Assembly: GCA_021818505.1 (NCBI GenBank)
Contig: JAKADX010000004.1
Coordinates: 1 to 64,000 of the forward strand
Source: Pseudomonadota bacterium
GTDB taxonomy: Bacteria > Pseudomonadota > Alphaproteobacteria > Acetobacterales > Acetobacteraceae
Reading direction: 5' to 3'
Length of the DNA: 64,000 nt
The stretch's first letter is position 1. Each line of letters opens with the position of its first letter. Made by a program: the position numbers and the translations under genes. Below, piece by piece: positions 33,704-42,859 of this stretch. The notes under the pieces were generated by a model. That model did not search any database. It worked only from the letters and a program-made list of their open reading frames with translations, and was not told the origin of the DNA.

Positions 33704-35236
33704 TCAGGCGGCGCCGTGTGCCAGCCCGAGCGCCATCGAGACGGCGGCGCTGGCGTCCAGCAGCCCGGCCCCGCTGGCAAGCGTGCCGCCAAGCGCGGGG
33801 GTTGCGCTGCGGTCGAGCACCTGCGTCATCTGGGCCGGGGTCAGCAGCGGGTCGGCTTGCGCCACCAGTGCCGCGACGCCGGCGGCATTCGCCGCGGCAG
33901 CCGAGGTTCCGTAGAACGGCGCCAGCACGCTCGTGATGCTGCCGTCCGGGGCGAGGAAGTCCACCTTCTGCGTCGATTGCGGCTGCGGCAGCGGCACGCC
34001 GTTCGCATCCAGCAGGAATGTTCCGGTGCCCACCGAGGAGAAGCTCTCGGGCGTGTCGCTGCCGCCGAACCGTGGCGCGGCCCACCAGGCCATGGCGCCG
34101 ACGGTGTTTGCGCCCGGCACCATCTCGTGCCCGATCACGCTGCCTGATCCCTGCCCGGCCGAGGGGCTGGCGATGCTGCCGTTGCCGTAGGCGATGATCT
34201 TGAACAGGCCCGGCGGCGTGGTGCCGCCGTTCGCGTACAGCACCAGGCGAAAGCGGCTCTGTTGCGTCGTATTGGCCCAGGTGAGCACTTGGTCGGGGCT
34301 GGCGCCGACGCGGTCGCTACCCGCCGTGGCGACGAGGTTGCCGGCGGCGTCGAATAGCGCGAGGCCCAGGCTGTCGGCGCTGCCGGCGTAGGGCTGGTCC
34401 CATTGCAGGTCAAAGACGCCCTGTGCGCCGGGCGGGATGGTGACATCGAGCCAGGGCTGCGGTGCGGCGACCGCGCCGAAGTTCTGCACGGCAGTGCCGG
34501 GCGGCAGGCCGGGCAGGGCGAGATGCAGCGGTGCGAAATCCTGCTGGATGTAGTCGTTGCCCTGGTTGCCGGCGGCGGTGAAGTAGCTGACCCCCGCGGC
34601 GATCGCCCGCTGCACCGCCGTGTCCACCGGGCCGCCGGGCTGGAAGAACGGTTCGTCGAGATAGGCCACGTCATCGACGATCACCTTGCAGCCGGCGGCG
34701 ACCAGGGCGTCGATGCCGGCGGCGAAGTCGGCTTCTCCGGCAGTGGCGGTGTGGAACAGGATCTGGGCGTCGGGCGCGATGCGATGCACCAGCTCGGCCA
34801 TCGCGCGGCCCTCGTCATGGCTGCCGGCCGGGCCTTCCTCAAGCACCTGCACGCCTGCCGGCAGGTTGCCGGCTGCCACGTCCGCGGCCGCGCCGCCGAG
34901 TACGTCGAAACTGTCCGACAGGATGCCGATCTTCACGCCAGCACCGCTGACGCCGTAGAGGTTGCGCGCGATGTCGCCGTTCACCGCCTGGTCAGCGCTG
35001 TCGGTGACGGACGGTGCAGCGGGTGCGGACGCGGCGCCGGCAATGATTGCGGGCGCGTACGCGCCGAGGATGAAGCGCGGCGGAGGCAGCAGGTCCGGGA
35101 CGGCGGCGAGCGACACCAGGTCGCAGGGCGGGGCGTCGGCGAGATCGGATGTGTAATCGACAGCAAACAGCCGGGGCGTGCCGGCGGCAGGGGAGTAAGG
35201 CAAGGAGCGGGGTCCGTCGCGGGGACCGTGCCGCAC
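33704..35236 (-). CDS. S8-family subtilisin-like serine protease
   Basis: 510 residues. Catalytic triad: Asp108 (GILSDSFD), His140 (GSHDEGRAM) and Ser445 (YGTSAAAANAAG). The catalytic domain is split by a 170-residue beta-rich insert (about 240-400, WLDVTIPPGAQG...) resembling the pre-peptidase C-terminal domain found in secreted subtilases. The N-terminus is not a classical signal peptide; with the RTX protein next door, type I or another leaderless export is possible. GAGVKIGILSDSFD and the GNQGND oxyanion Asn context mark it as active. Confidence 0.85.
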   Translation of the reverse strand: MRHGPRDGPRSLPYSPAAGTPRLFAVDYTSDLADAPPCDLVSLAAVPDLLPPPRFILGAYAPAIIAGAASAPAAPSVTDSADQAVNGDIARNLYGVSGAGVKIGILSDSFDVLGGAAADVAAGNLPAGVQVLEEGPAGSHDEGRAMAELVHRIAPDAQILFHTATAGEADFAAGIDALVAAGCKVIVDDVAYLDEPFFQPGGPVDTAVQRAIAAGVSYFTAAGNQGNDYIQQDFAPLHLALPGLPPGTAVQNFGAVAAPQPWLDVTIPPGAQGVFDLQWDQPYAGSADSLGLALFDAAGNLVATAGSDRVGASPDQVLTWANTTQQSRFRLVLYANGGTTPPGLFKIIAYGNGSIASPSAGQGSGSVIGHEMVPGANTVGAMAWWAAPRFGGSDTPESFSSVGTGTFLLDANGVPLPQPQSTQKVDFLAPDGSITSVLAPFYGTSAAAANAAGVAALVAQADPLLTPAQMTQVLDRSATPALGGTLASGAGLLDASAAVSMALGLAHGAA

Positions 35237-35323
35237 ATTGGGGCGCTTTTGCCGCCGGGCACGAGTCCGCGCCGCCGCGAGCGTCGTCCCGAAATGTTGG
35301 AAAAAGGTTGAAGGCGCCGGCGC

Positions 35324-36070
35324 TCAGCCGCCGCGCGAGGCCGCCATTTCGATCAGCCGGCCCCAGCGGCCGATCGAGAACAGATGCGCGTAGATCGCGG
35401 CAATCCAGCCCATCCGCCGCCAGTCGAGATAGGTGGCGTCATCCACCTCGGCGAGCCGCTCGGCCTTGACGATCTTGAAGCCGCGGATGCGCGCGCTGCC
35501 GCCGGCGGTGAAGTTCACCGTGGCCTCCTCCTCCTCCAGCACGCCGGCCGCGTCCAGCGCGCGGGCGAAGCTGCCGGCGGCGATCATCGATTCGCGCAGC
35601 GCCCTGGCGAAACCGCTGGCCTCGTTCAGCGCCGCCGACGGGCGGCCGTCCTCGAACAGCCGCGTCCCGGCATCGGCACGCAGGTGCGGCGCGTCCGGCT
35701 CGACCCCGGTGACCTGGGTGCGGCTGGCGGCATCCTCCACGGCAATGAACGGGAAGGCGCGGACATAGGCCGGCACATAGGCGTCCGGCGACCACTTGCC
35801 GTCGGGGCGGACGAACAGGTTCTGCCCCTCGCGCAGCCCCAGCAGCGCAACCGCCGCGGACGTGGGGCCACTGGTGAACAGGACCGGGAAATGCTGCGCC
35901 GCCGCCTCGATCTCGGTCAGCCCCAGCGGCACCGACTGCGCCGTCGCGGCGAATTCGTGGCCGACGCTGCGATCCAGGCGGAGATGGCCGTGAGTCTGCG
36001 CCGTCACCGCGACGACGCGCTTGAAGAACAGCGGCAGCGCGGCGGCGGCCGGGGCTTGGCTTTGCGACAT
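35324..36070 (-). CDS. SapC-family protein
   Basis: 248 residues. PLFFKRVVAVTAQTHGHLRLDRSVGHEFAATAQSVPLGLTEIEAAAQHFPVLF (given here as the N-terminal landmark, residues 13-65) is the characteristic SapC start, ending with an aromatic-rich YLDWRRMGWIAAIYAHLFSIG segment. Confidence 0.8.
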   Translation of the reverse strand: MSQSQAPAAAALPLFFKRVVAVTAQTHGHLRLDRSVGHEFAATAQSVPLGLTEIEAAAQHFPVLFTSGPTSAAVALLGLREGQNLFVRPDGKWSPDAYVPAYVRAFPFIAVEDAASRTQVTGVEPDAPHLRADAGTRLFEDGRPSAALNEASGFARALRESMIAAGSFARALDAAGVLEEEEATVNFTAGGSARIRGFKIVKAERLAEVDDATYLDWRRMGWIAAIYAHLFSIGRWGRLIEMAASRGG

Positions 36071-36156
36071 CGGAATACCTTCAGGCGGGACGGTCAGCGG
36101 AAATCAGGCGACACTCTGCCGCACTCCTACCGCAAAAGCGAGGCGGCGGCGGCCGG

Positions 36157-37062
36157 TCAACGCAGGAACAGCCGGCCGGTACTATAGGAAATCCAGATAC
36201 GCCTCGCCCCCAGATAGTCGGCGCCGAGCAGCATCTCCACGCCGGGCAGATGGATATCGGCCACATTGGCGGTCACGTTGTGCTGCATCGCGCCGGGCAG
36301 GCCGAGTTCGCCAAAGCGGTGCGTGCGCACGTCGATATTGCCCAGGCCGATGCCGATGCCCACCCGCTGCGGGTCGCGCGCCAGCGCCGCCTGGGAGATG
36401 CCGAGGCTGGCGGCGGTGGCCCGGGCCAGTAGCGTGGTCCGCGCGCCGGTGTCGAGCAGGGCGCGCACGGATACGCCGTCCACCACCGCATCGACGAACG
36501 CCAGGCCCGAGCGCGTGCGCGCGATGGGCACCCCGACCGCTCCCGGCCACGGCACGAAGCCGGGACAGTCGCGCGGCGTATAGAGCGACATCCGGCCATT
36601 GGGCAGATCGAGTTCAACGTCGTAGCCCGACAGCACGTCCGCCCCGAGCAGCCCGGCGACGGGCGGCTCGGAGGCCGGGAAAGCCGGCATCCGGCCGATG
36701 CTGAGGCTCTGGTCGACGCGCACGACCTCGCCGAGCGCGAAACGGCGGACGCGTACGTTGGGCGTCCTGAACGGCCCGGCGATGCCGAGCAGCACGCTGC
36801 CGCGGCGCGAGTCGTTGGGCAGCCGCAGGGCGTCCGCCGCCTGCGGCGTCACGGTCGAGGCCTCGGCCCCGGTATCGACCACGAACAGTGTCTCGCGCCC
36901 GTCCAGGTTCACCGGCGCGAGCATGAAGTTGCGCGCGTTGCGCAGCGCCACGGTGGTGGCGCGCTCCAGCGTGCAACCATGAGCCACGGGGCTTCGCGGC
37001 GGAGCCTCGGCACAGGCGGCAAGCGGTGCGAGCAGCAGCAGGGCGAGAAGGGAACGACGCAT
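36157..37062 (-). CDS. Lipoprotein with two retropepsin-like aspartic protease domains
   Basis: 301 residues. Lipoprotein signal MRRSLLALLLLAPLAAC with Cys17 as lipidation site. Two aspartyl-protease half-motifs, each with a D-T-G triad: VVDTGAEAS (Asp63) and LLDTGARTT (Asp204). Each is followed by the family's hydrophobic LLGADVLSGY / LLGADYLGAR strand. This matches periplasmic clan AA proteins with tandem domains, which may dimerise within one chain as pepsin does. Met 37062 is chosen because it gives the lipobox; starts up to 96 bp upstream are possible. Confidence 0.78.
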   Translation of the reverse strand: MRRSLLALLLLAPLAACAEAPPRSPVAHGCTLERATTVALRNARNFMLAPVNLDGRETLFVVDTGAEASTVTPQAADALRLPNDSRRGSVLLGIAGPFRTPNVRVRRFALGEVVRVDQSLSIGRMPAFPASEPPVAGLLGADVLSGYDVELDLPNGRMSLYTPRDCPGFVPWPGAVGVPIARTRSGLAFVDAVVDGVSVRALLDTGARTTLLARATAASLGISQAALARDPQRVGIGIGLGNIDVRTHRFGELGLPGAMQHNVTANVADIHLPGVEMLLGADYLGARRIWISYSTGRLFLR

Positions 37063-37259
37063 CCGGGTCCGAAATTGGCGCCGCATCCATACCGCATGGG
37101 CGGGGCATGTCGCTCGCAATGAGCGGATGGCACCTAGGTGTGAATGAGGGTCTGACACGCATCAAGCTGGGGCTGGCCGGGGAAGCGGCCGCTGCCTAGG
37201 TTCTGGGGCCGGGCCGCGGACGGCGGTGCCGGACGCGGGCGGCGGAAGGGCTGCGGGAC

Positions 37260-38228
37260 ATGGATGACGGATGGCCGGGCCGGTTCGCGCGCCTGACGCG
37301 GCGCGCGCTGGAGCAGGTTTCGGATCTGATCCCCGCCGGGCCGCCGGCATGGACCGACTTGCCGCGCGAGCCGGCGGGCCGGGTCGTCGAAGTGACGGAT
37401 TTCGGCGCGAATCCGGGCCGGCTGCGGATGCATGTCCGCATCCCGACGGCACCGGGGCGCCGCGACGCGCCGTTGCTCGTGCTGCTCCACGGCTGCGGGC
37501 AGGATGCGGTGCGGTTCGCCGCTGCCTCGGGGTTCGCCGCGCTGGCGGACCGCCTTGGCGCGCCCCTGCTGTTGCCCGACCAGCAGGCGGAGAACAATCA
37601 GCAGCGCTGCTTCAACTGGTTCCGCCCCGGCGACACGCGCCGCGGGGGCGGCGAGGCAGCGTCCATCCGCCAAATGGTCGGGGAGGCGCTGCGCCGGTTC
37701 GGGGCCGATCCGCGGCACGTTTACGTGGCCGGGCTGTCAGCCGGCGGCGCGCTGGCGGCGGCCCTGCTGGCCTCCTATCCAGACGTGTTTGCCGCCGGCG
37801 GCGTGGTCGCTGGCCTGCCGGTCGGCGCGGCGCGGGACGTTCACGAGGCCGTGCGCCAGATGCAGCGGCCCGAGCCGGCCCCGCGCGAGGCCTGGGTCGC
37901 GCGGGTGGAGCGGCTCACCGGCGCGCGCTGGCCGCGCCTGTCGGTCTGGCACGGCGAGGCCGACCGGACCGTGGACCCGGCCAATGCCGAGGCGCTGGTG
38001 GCGCAGTGGACCGGGCTGCTCGGCCTGCCGGAGGCGCCCGACGCCGAGCACCGCCCGGCGCCGCACCTGCGCCGGCGGGTGTGGGGCGATGCGGTCGAGC
38101 ACTGGAGCCTCGCCGGCTATGGCCATGCCTTTCCGGTCGCGGGCGGTGAGGCCGACCCGTTCGTGCTGCCGGCCGGCATCGCAGCAGCCGAGGCGATGGC
38201 GCGGTTCTGGGGGCTGGCGGCGGATTGA
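37260..38228 (+). CDS. PHB depolymerase-family esterase
   Basis: 322 residues, alpha/beta hydrolase. LLVLLHGCGQDAVRFA (oxyanion), QQRCFNWFRPGDTRRGGGEAASI and nucleophile motif VAGLSAGGALAA are the intracellular/extracellular PHB-depolymerase family pattern; SVWHGEADRTVDPANA gives the acid and GYGHAFPV the His. No signal peptide. It may hydrolyse short-chain polyhydroxyalkanoate oligomers or other esters. It overlaps truA by 4 bp. Confidence 0.82.
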   Translation: MDDGWPGRFARLTRRALEQVSDLIPAGPPAWTDLPREPAGRVVEVTDFGANPGRLRMHVRIPTAPGRRDAPLLVLLHGCGQDAVRFAAASGFAALADRLGAPLLLPDQQAENNQQRCFNWFRPGDTRRGGGEAASIRQMVGEALRRFGADPRHVYVAGLSAGGALAAALLASYPDVFAAGGVVAGLPVGAARDVHEAVRQMQRPEPAPREAWVARVERLTGARWPRLSVWHGEADRTVDPANAEALVAQWTGLLGLPEAPDAEHRPAPHLRRRVWGDAVEHWSLAGYGHAFPVAGGEADPFVLPAGIAAAEAMARFWGLAAD

Positions 38229-39010
38229 GGACGCGCGCGGCGCTGCTGATCGAGTACCACGGCGGCAGCTTCGTCGGCTGGCAGAGCCAGGCGCGCGCGC
38301 AGGGCCTCGCCGTTCAGGACGTACTGGAGACGGCGGCCGCCCAACTCGCCGAAGGCGCGCCGGTCGTGACGGCCGTCGCCGGGCGCACCGATGCCGGCGT
38401 CCATGCCGAGGGCCAAGTGGCGCTGCTGGAGTTGGGACGCGACTTCCCGCAGGGGCGGCTGCGCGAGGCGCTGAACTTCCACCTCAAGCCGCATCCGGTC
38501 GTGGTGCTGCGCGCCGCGCCGGCCCCGGCGGGGTGGCACCCGCGGTTCTCGGCGGTCGGGCGGGCCTATCGCTACCGCATCCTCAACCGCCGCCCGCGGC
38601 CGGCACTGTTGGCCGGGCTCGTCTGGCACGTCGCGCCCCCGCTGGACGAGGGGGCCATGCACGCGGCGGCGCAGACGCTGCTCGGCCGGCACGACTTCTC
38701 TGCCTTCCGCGCCGCCGCGTGCCAGGCATCGAGCCCGCTGCGCACGCTCGACCGGCTGGACGTGACGCGGAGCGGCGATCTGGTCGAGATCGTTGCCGAA
38801 GCACGCAGTTTCCTGCACCATCAGGTGCGCAACATGGTCGGTACGCTGCGGTTGGTCGGTGAAGGGCGCTGGCCCGCTGCGCGCGTCACCGAGGTGCTGG
38901 CCGGGCGCGACCGCGCCGCCGCCGGCCCGACCGCTCCCGCCGAGGGACTGTGCCTGACCGGCGTGCGCTATCCCACCGATCCCTTCGAGCAAGGAGAGGC
39001 TTCGCCATGA
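38225..39010 (+). CDS. truA: tRNA pseudouridine(38-40) synthase
   Basis: 261 residues, normal TruA length. LIEYHGGSFVGWQSQ, catalytic Asp in VAGRTDAGVHAEGQV, RYRILNRRP, HDFSAFRAA and FLHHQVRNMVGTL are family signatures. Starts with TTG at 38225, overlapping the esterase stop (TTGA); no ATG is available nearby. It modifies the anticodon stem-loop of many tRNAs. Confidence 0.94.
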   Translation: MRTRAALLIEYHGGSFVGWQSQARAQGLAVQDVLETAAAQLAEGAPVVTAVAGRTDAGVHAEGQVALLELGRDFPQGRLREALNFHLKPHPVVVLRAAPAPAGWHPRFSAVGRAYRYRILNRRPRPALLAGLVWHVAPPLDEGAMHAAAQTLLGRHDFSAFRAAACQASSPLRTLDRLDVTRSGDLVEIVAEARSFLHHQVRNMVGTLRLVGEGRWPAARVTEVLAGRDRAAAGPTAPAEGLCLTGVRYPTDPFEQGEASP

Positions 39011-39513
39011 ATGCTGAGGAACTGCGCGCCGCCCAGGCGCCGCTGAAGCAACGCTACCGCGACGACCCGGGCAGCGCGCGCATCCCGGCGCGGGCCGAGG
39101 CGCGGTTGGACGGTGCCGAGATCGCCGTGGCCATCCCGTCCTGGCAGGGCGAGACCATCGCCGGCCTGCATCCGGCGGCCGGCGGCAGCGGCGCGCTGGC
39201 CTGCTCGGGGGACATGCTGCTGCAGGCGCTGGTTGCCTGTGCAGGGGTGACGCTGCGGGCCGTGGCGACCGCCATGGGGATCACCCTGCGCGGCGGACGC
39301 ATCGTTGCCGAAGGCATCTGGGACGCGCGCGGCACGCTGGCAATCGACAAGTCCGCGCCGGTCGGACTGACCGAGATCGCGCTGCGCTTCGACCTCGACA
39401 CCGACGCCGACCCGGGCAAGCTGGACCGGTTGCTGGCGAGCACCGAGCGGTACTGCGTGATCTTCCAGACGCTTCGGTCTCCGCCGCGCCTGAGCGTGAG
39501 CCGGGGACCGTGA
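39007..39513 (+). CDS. OsmC-family protein
   Basis: 168 residues. The two conserved peroxidatic cysteines are in LVACAGVTLRAVA and TERYCVIFQTL, with the hydrophobic strands LRGGRIVAEGIWDARG between them. OsmC/Ohr proteins reduce organic hydroperoxides. The ATG at 39007 overlaps the truA stop by 4 bp and has AAGGAGAGG upstream. Confidence 0.82.
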   Translation: MNAEELRAAQAPLKQRYRDDPGSARIPARAEARLDGAEIAVAIPSWQGETIAGLHPAAGGSGALACSGDMLLQALVACAGVTLRAVATAMGITLRGGRIVAEGIWDARGTLAIDKSAPVGLTEIALRFDLDTDADPGKLDRLLASTERYCVIFQTLRSPPRLSVSRGP

Positions 39514-39607
39514 ACCGTCGTAAAAATTTCACGTGCCACCCTCGTCGCCCGGCGCCGTGTGTGCGATATCACGCGCGGATTCACTCACGTCGTGGGGAGG
39601 TGCCAAG

Positions 39608-39814
39608 ATGCGCGCATTCGCGATGACGGCCGTCCGAGTGGCGGTGGCCGCGGCGGCGCTGGGCGTTGGCGCCTGCGCGCAGCTTCAGCAAGGGCTGGAC
39701 AACGCCTCGCAGTATGACGGCGCCGTGCCGGGCACCGTGCCCGGCCATGTCGGCGAACCGAGCGGGCCGATGTATAACGGCCTGATGCCGGAGCCGTGGG
39801 GCGATACGTCGTAG
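39608..39814 (+). CDS. Small lipoprotein of unknown function
   Basis: 68 residues. Signal MRAFAMTAVRVAVAAAALGVGAC with a lipobox Cys at about 23; the mature part is short, Gly/Pro-rich (GAVPGTVPGHVGEPSGP) and likely unstructured. GGGGAGG precedes the ATG. No family recognised. Confidence 0.6.
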   Translation: MRAFAMTAVRVAVAAAALGVGACAQLQQGLDNASQYDGAVPGTVPGHVGEPSGPMYNGLMPEPWGDTS

Positions 39815-39851
39815 TGGTGGCGCGGGCGGGTAACGTGGCGGCTGGGACGGC

Positions 39852-40457
39852 ATGGAACGGTTGATCGCCGGCTATCGGCGCTTTCGGCAGGGCGCGTGGC
39901 CGGAGCGCCGGGCCCTGTTCGAGACCCTGGCGCGCGAGGGCCAGTCGCCGCGAGCGATGGTGGTGGCCTGCTCGGACAGTCGCGTCGATCCCGCGATGAT
40001 CTTTGACGCCGCACCTGGCGAGTTGTTCATTCTGCGCAACGTCGCCAACCTGGTGCCGCCGTTCCAGCCGGACGCGCAGTTCCACGCGACCAGTGCGGCG
40101 CTGGAGTTCGCGGTGCGCGTGCTGGAGGTGCCCGACCTGATCGTGCTCGGGCACGGCATGTGCGGCGGCATCCGCGCGCTGATGGAGGGCGCGCCGCCGG
40201 CGGCGAGCGACTTCCTGGGTCCATGGATGCGGATTGCCGAGCCGGCGAAACGCCGCGTGCTGGAATGCCGCCCGGCCGATCCGCTGACGGAATGCGAGCG
40301 CGAGGCGGTGAAGCTGTCGCTGGAGAACCTGCTGACCTTCCCCTGGATCGCTGAACGGGTCTCCAACGGGCGGCTGCGACTGCACGGTGCGACCTTCGAC
40401 ATCCGTTTCGGGGTGCTGTGGCGGCTGCAGCCGGACGGCAGTTTCGCCGAGGCGTGA
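39852..40457 (+). CDS. Beta-class carbonic anhydrase
   Basis: 201 residues. Zinc ligands and catalytic dyad are readable: Cys40, Asp42 and Arg44 in VACSDSRVDP, His101 and Cys104 in LGHGMCGGI. It interconverts CO2 and bicarbonate in the cytoplasm. Start ATG 39852, 37 bp after the small lipoprotein. Confidence 0.93.
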   Translation: MERLIAGYRRFRQGAWPERRALFETLAREGQSPRAMVVACSDSRVDPAMIFDAAPGELFILRNVANLVPPFQPDAQFHATSAALEFAVRVLEVPDLIVLGHGMCGGIRALMEGAPPAASDFLGPWMRIAEPAKRRVLECRPADPLTECEREAVKLSLENLLTFPWIAERVSNGRLRLHGATFDIRFGVLWRLQPDGSFAEA

Positions 40458-40468
40458 GGGAACGGCAG

Positions 40469-40486
40469 CGCCCCTCCGGTGGGGCG
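40469..40486. terminator. Hairpin after the carbonic anhydrase gene
   Basis: CGCCCC (40469-40474) pairs with GGGGCG (40481-40486), loop TCCGGT, 12 bp after the stop. There is no T-run, so it is only a possible terminator or mRNA-stabilising hairpin. Confidence 0.3.
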
Positions 40487-40641
40487 GGCATTCCCTGAGC
40501 GATGATTCGCGGTTCAACGCCGCTTGACGACGTGGCCTTCCTGGGATTTCGTTCGCAGACGCGGCGTCAGACCGCGCAGGCGGCCGGGTGCGAGTACCGG
40601 CAGCCGCAGCAGCGCCCGGTTCGGGCGCGGGGGGGAGGAGC

Positions 40642-41901
40642 ATGGCAACGACATCGCGATCCGCAATCGGCCGTCGAGCGGCTCTGGCGGCGCTGGGCGC
40701 CGGTGCCACGGCCCTTGCCGCACCGCGCATCGTGCGCGCGCAGGACAAGGTGGTACGCATCGGGATGCCGACCATCCTGTCGGGGCGGGTCGCGCAGCTC
40801 GGCAATTCCTCCCGCAACGCTGTCCTGATGGAGGTCGAGAGGATCAATGCGGCTGGCGGCCTGGCCGGCCGGCGGATCGAGATGGTGATCCGCGATTCCA
40901 AGGGGCAGCCGCAGGAAGCCGCCCGCATCGCGCGTGAACTGATCAATACCGAGGGCTGCGACCTACTGCTCGACGGAGAGGCATCCTCGGGTGGCTTCGC
41001 GGTCAACGAGGTTGCCCGTGATCTCGGCGTGCTGTGCGTGCACACGAATTCCGAAACCTCGTCGCTGACAGCCGATCCGAAATTGCGTCTGCCCAACGCT
41101 TTCCGCGTCTGCCGCCAGGGCGTGCATGATTCGATCGTCGGCGGCAGCTACGCCGCCGGGGTGGCGAAGGCCAAGGGGCTGAAACGCTGGGCAACTTGCG
41201 CGCCCGACTACGCCTATGGCCGCGACACCACCGCGCAGTACGTCGAGTATCTGAAGCACTTCATGCCCGACGTGGAGATCATCACGCAGGCCTGGCCGAA
41301 GCTGTTCCAGCCTGACTATACCGAGAACATCACCAAACTGCTGCAGGCGAAGCCGCAGGCGCTCTACACCTGCCTGTGGGCCGGCGACCTGACCGCATTC
41401 GTCGATCAGGCCAGCATCTATGCGCTGCTCAGTCAGATGGAACTGTTTGCCGTCAACATGGCGGACTACACCACGCTGACCGCGGTCAAACACCTGCCGC
41501 CGGGCATCCATTCCGGCAACCGCTACATCAAGACGTTCCCGAAGACGCCACAGAACGCGGCGTGGGCGGACGCTTACCGCGCGCGCTACAAGGAATATCC
41601 GACGACCTGGTCGTGGCAGAACTCGGCGGCGATGCACTTCTTCGAGGCGGCGGCCAAGCGGGCCAATTCCGTGGACGGCAAGAAGCTCGCCGAAGTACTG
41701 CCGGGGCTGACGGTCGAAGTGCCGTTCGGCACCGACGGGACGATTACCATGCGGGGCGAGGACCACACCATCATCAACTACGCGATCGGCTGGGGCACCA
41801 CCATTCCGACCGAGCCGTACGTGCCCGACATGCACCCCGGCGACTGGAAGCAGATCGTCGAGCTTGAGGCGGAGTGGAAGAAGGCCAACCACTACACCTG
41901 A
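40642..41901 (+). CDS. Branched-chain amino-acid/amide-type ABC transporter binding protein (Tat-exported)
   Basis: 419 residues. Tat-like signal SRSAIGRRAALAALGAGATALAAPRIVRA, then a type I periplasmic-binding fold: RIGMPTILSGRVAQLGNSSRNAVLMEVERINAAGG is the usual LivK/UrtA-like opening (residues 38-72). First gene of the transporter operon with two permeases and two ATPases immediately downstream. GGAGGAGC is the ribosome site. Ligand unknown; the sarcosine-oxidase genes at the end of the run suggest an amino acid or methylated amine derivative. Confidence 0.85.
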   Translation: MATTSRSAIGRRAALAALGAGATALAAPRIVRAQDKVVRIGMPTILSGRVAQLGNSSRNAVLMEVERINAAGGLAGRRIEMVIRDSKGQPQEAARIARELINTEGCDLLLDGEASSGGFAVNEVARDLGVLCVHTNSETSSLTADPKLRLPNAFRVCRQGVHDSIVGGSYAAGVAKAKGLKRWATCAPDYAYGRDTTAQYVEYLKHFMPDVEIITQAWPKLFQPDYTENITKLLQAKPQALYTCLWAGDLTAFVDQASIYALLSQMELFAVNMADYTTLTAVKHLPPGIHSGNRYIKTFPKTPQNAAWADAYRARYKEYPTTWSWQNSAAMHFFEAAAKRANSVDGKKLAEVLPGLTVEVPFGTDGTITMRGEDHTIINYAIGWGTTIPTEPYVPDMHPGDWKQIVELEAEWKKANHYT

Positions 41902-41956
41902 CCCTGGCGGCGGCCGGACGGCGGCCGGCGCCTGAACTCGAACGGGACGCCACGCC

Positions 41957-42859
41957 GTGGACCTCGCCGCGCTTGCCGCCTGCATCGCCAATCCGGGCTG
42001 CGTCGTCACCCAGGCGACCAGCGGCTTCATCGTCGGCATGTTGCTGTTTCTGGTCGCAGCAGGCCTGACGCTGATCTTCGGCGTCCTGAAGGTGATCAAC
42101 TTCGCCCACGGTGCCTTTTACATGCTCGGCGCCTATTTCGCCTTCGCGCTGTATCAGTCAAGCGGCAGCTTTGCGCTGGCGCTGATCGGCGGCGCCGCCG
42201 GCAGCGGGGTCGCCGCGCTGGCCTGCGAGCGACTGCTGATCAGCCGCGTCTATGGCGGCAGTGTGCTGATGCAGTTGCTGGTCTGCTACGCGCTGGTGCT
42301 GATCCTCGATGACGTCGTGCGCATGGTCTGGGGCAACGATTTTCTCTCCATGGGGATGCCAGCACAGTTCCAGGTGCCGCCGCTGTTCGTCGCGGGGGGC
42401 GTGGTGCCGCCGTTCTATCTGTTCCTGATCGCCGTGGCTCTCGCGATCGCCGTGGCGCTCGGGCTTGCGCTGGCACGTACGCGGCTGGGCAAGGTCGTGC
42501 GTGCCGCCGCGCATAATCCGCAGATGGTCTCGGCGCTCGGCATCAACACTGGCCTGATCTATGGCCTGGTGTTCGCGCTCGGCGGCGCGCTGGCGGGTAT
42601 GGCGGGGGCGCTGGCCGCGCCGGTGCGATCGCTGACGCCGGGCATGGGGTTCTCGATCCTGATTGACAGCTTCATCGTGACGGTCATCGGCGGCATGGGC
42701 TCGGTCGCGGGCGCGCTGGTGGGCGCCCTGCTGATCGGTTTCATCCGCGCCTTCGGCTCGGTCGGCTTTCCGCTGTTCACCGATGGAATCATGTACATGG
42801 TCATGGTTGCGGTGCTGGTGACGCGACCGACCGGGCTGTTCGGCAGGAACGCCGGCTGA
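41957..42859 (+). CDS. livH: LivH-type ABC transporter permease
   Basis: 300 residues with about eight membrane helices. GLTLIFGVLKVINFAHGAFYMLGAY is the LivH signature and SLTPGMGFSILIDSFIVTVIGGMGSVAGAL the conserved cytoplasmic loop. It overlaps livM by 1 bp. Confidence 0.9.
   Translation: MDLAALAACIANPGCVVTQATSGFIVGMLLFLVAAGLTLIFGVLKVINFAHGAFYMLGAYFAFALYQSSGSFALALIGGAAGSGVAALACERLLISRVYGGSVLMQLLVCYALVLILDDVVRMVWGNDFLSMGMPAQFQVPPLFVAGGVVPPFYLFLIAVALAIAVALGLALARTRLGKVVRAAAHNPQMVSALGINTGLIYGLVFALGGALAGMAGALAAPVRSLTPGMGFSILIDSFIVTVIGGMGSVAGALVGALLIGFIRAFGSVGFPLFTDGIMYMVMVAVLVTRPTGLFGRNAG

Noticed and set aside
33333-33914. 193-codon plus-strand frame in the RTX/protease gap
   Set aside because: No ribosome site or family resemblance, and its second half is antisense to the protease.
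40502-40828. 108-codon plus-strand frame before the binding-protein gene
   Set aside because: Out of frame with the Tat-signal protein that clearly starts at 40642 and has no motif of its own.
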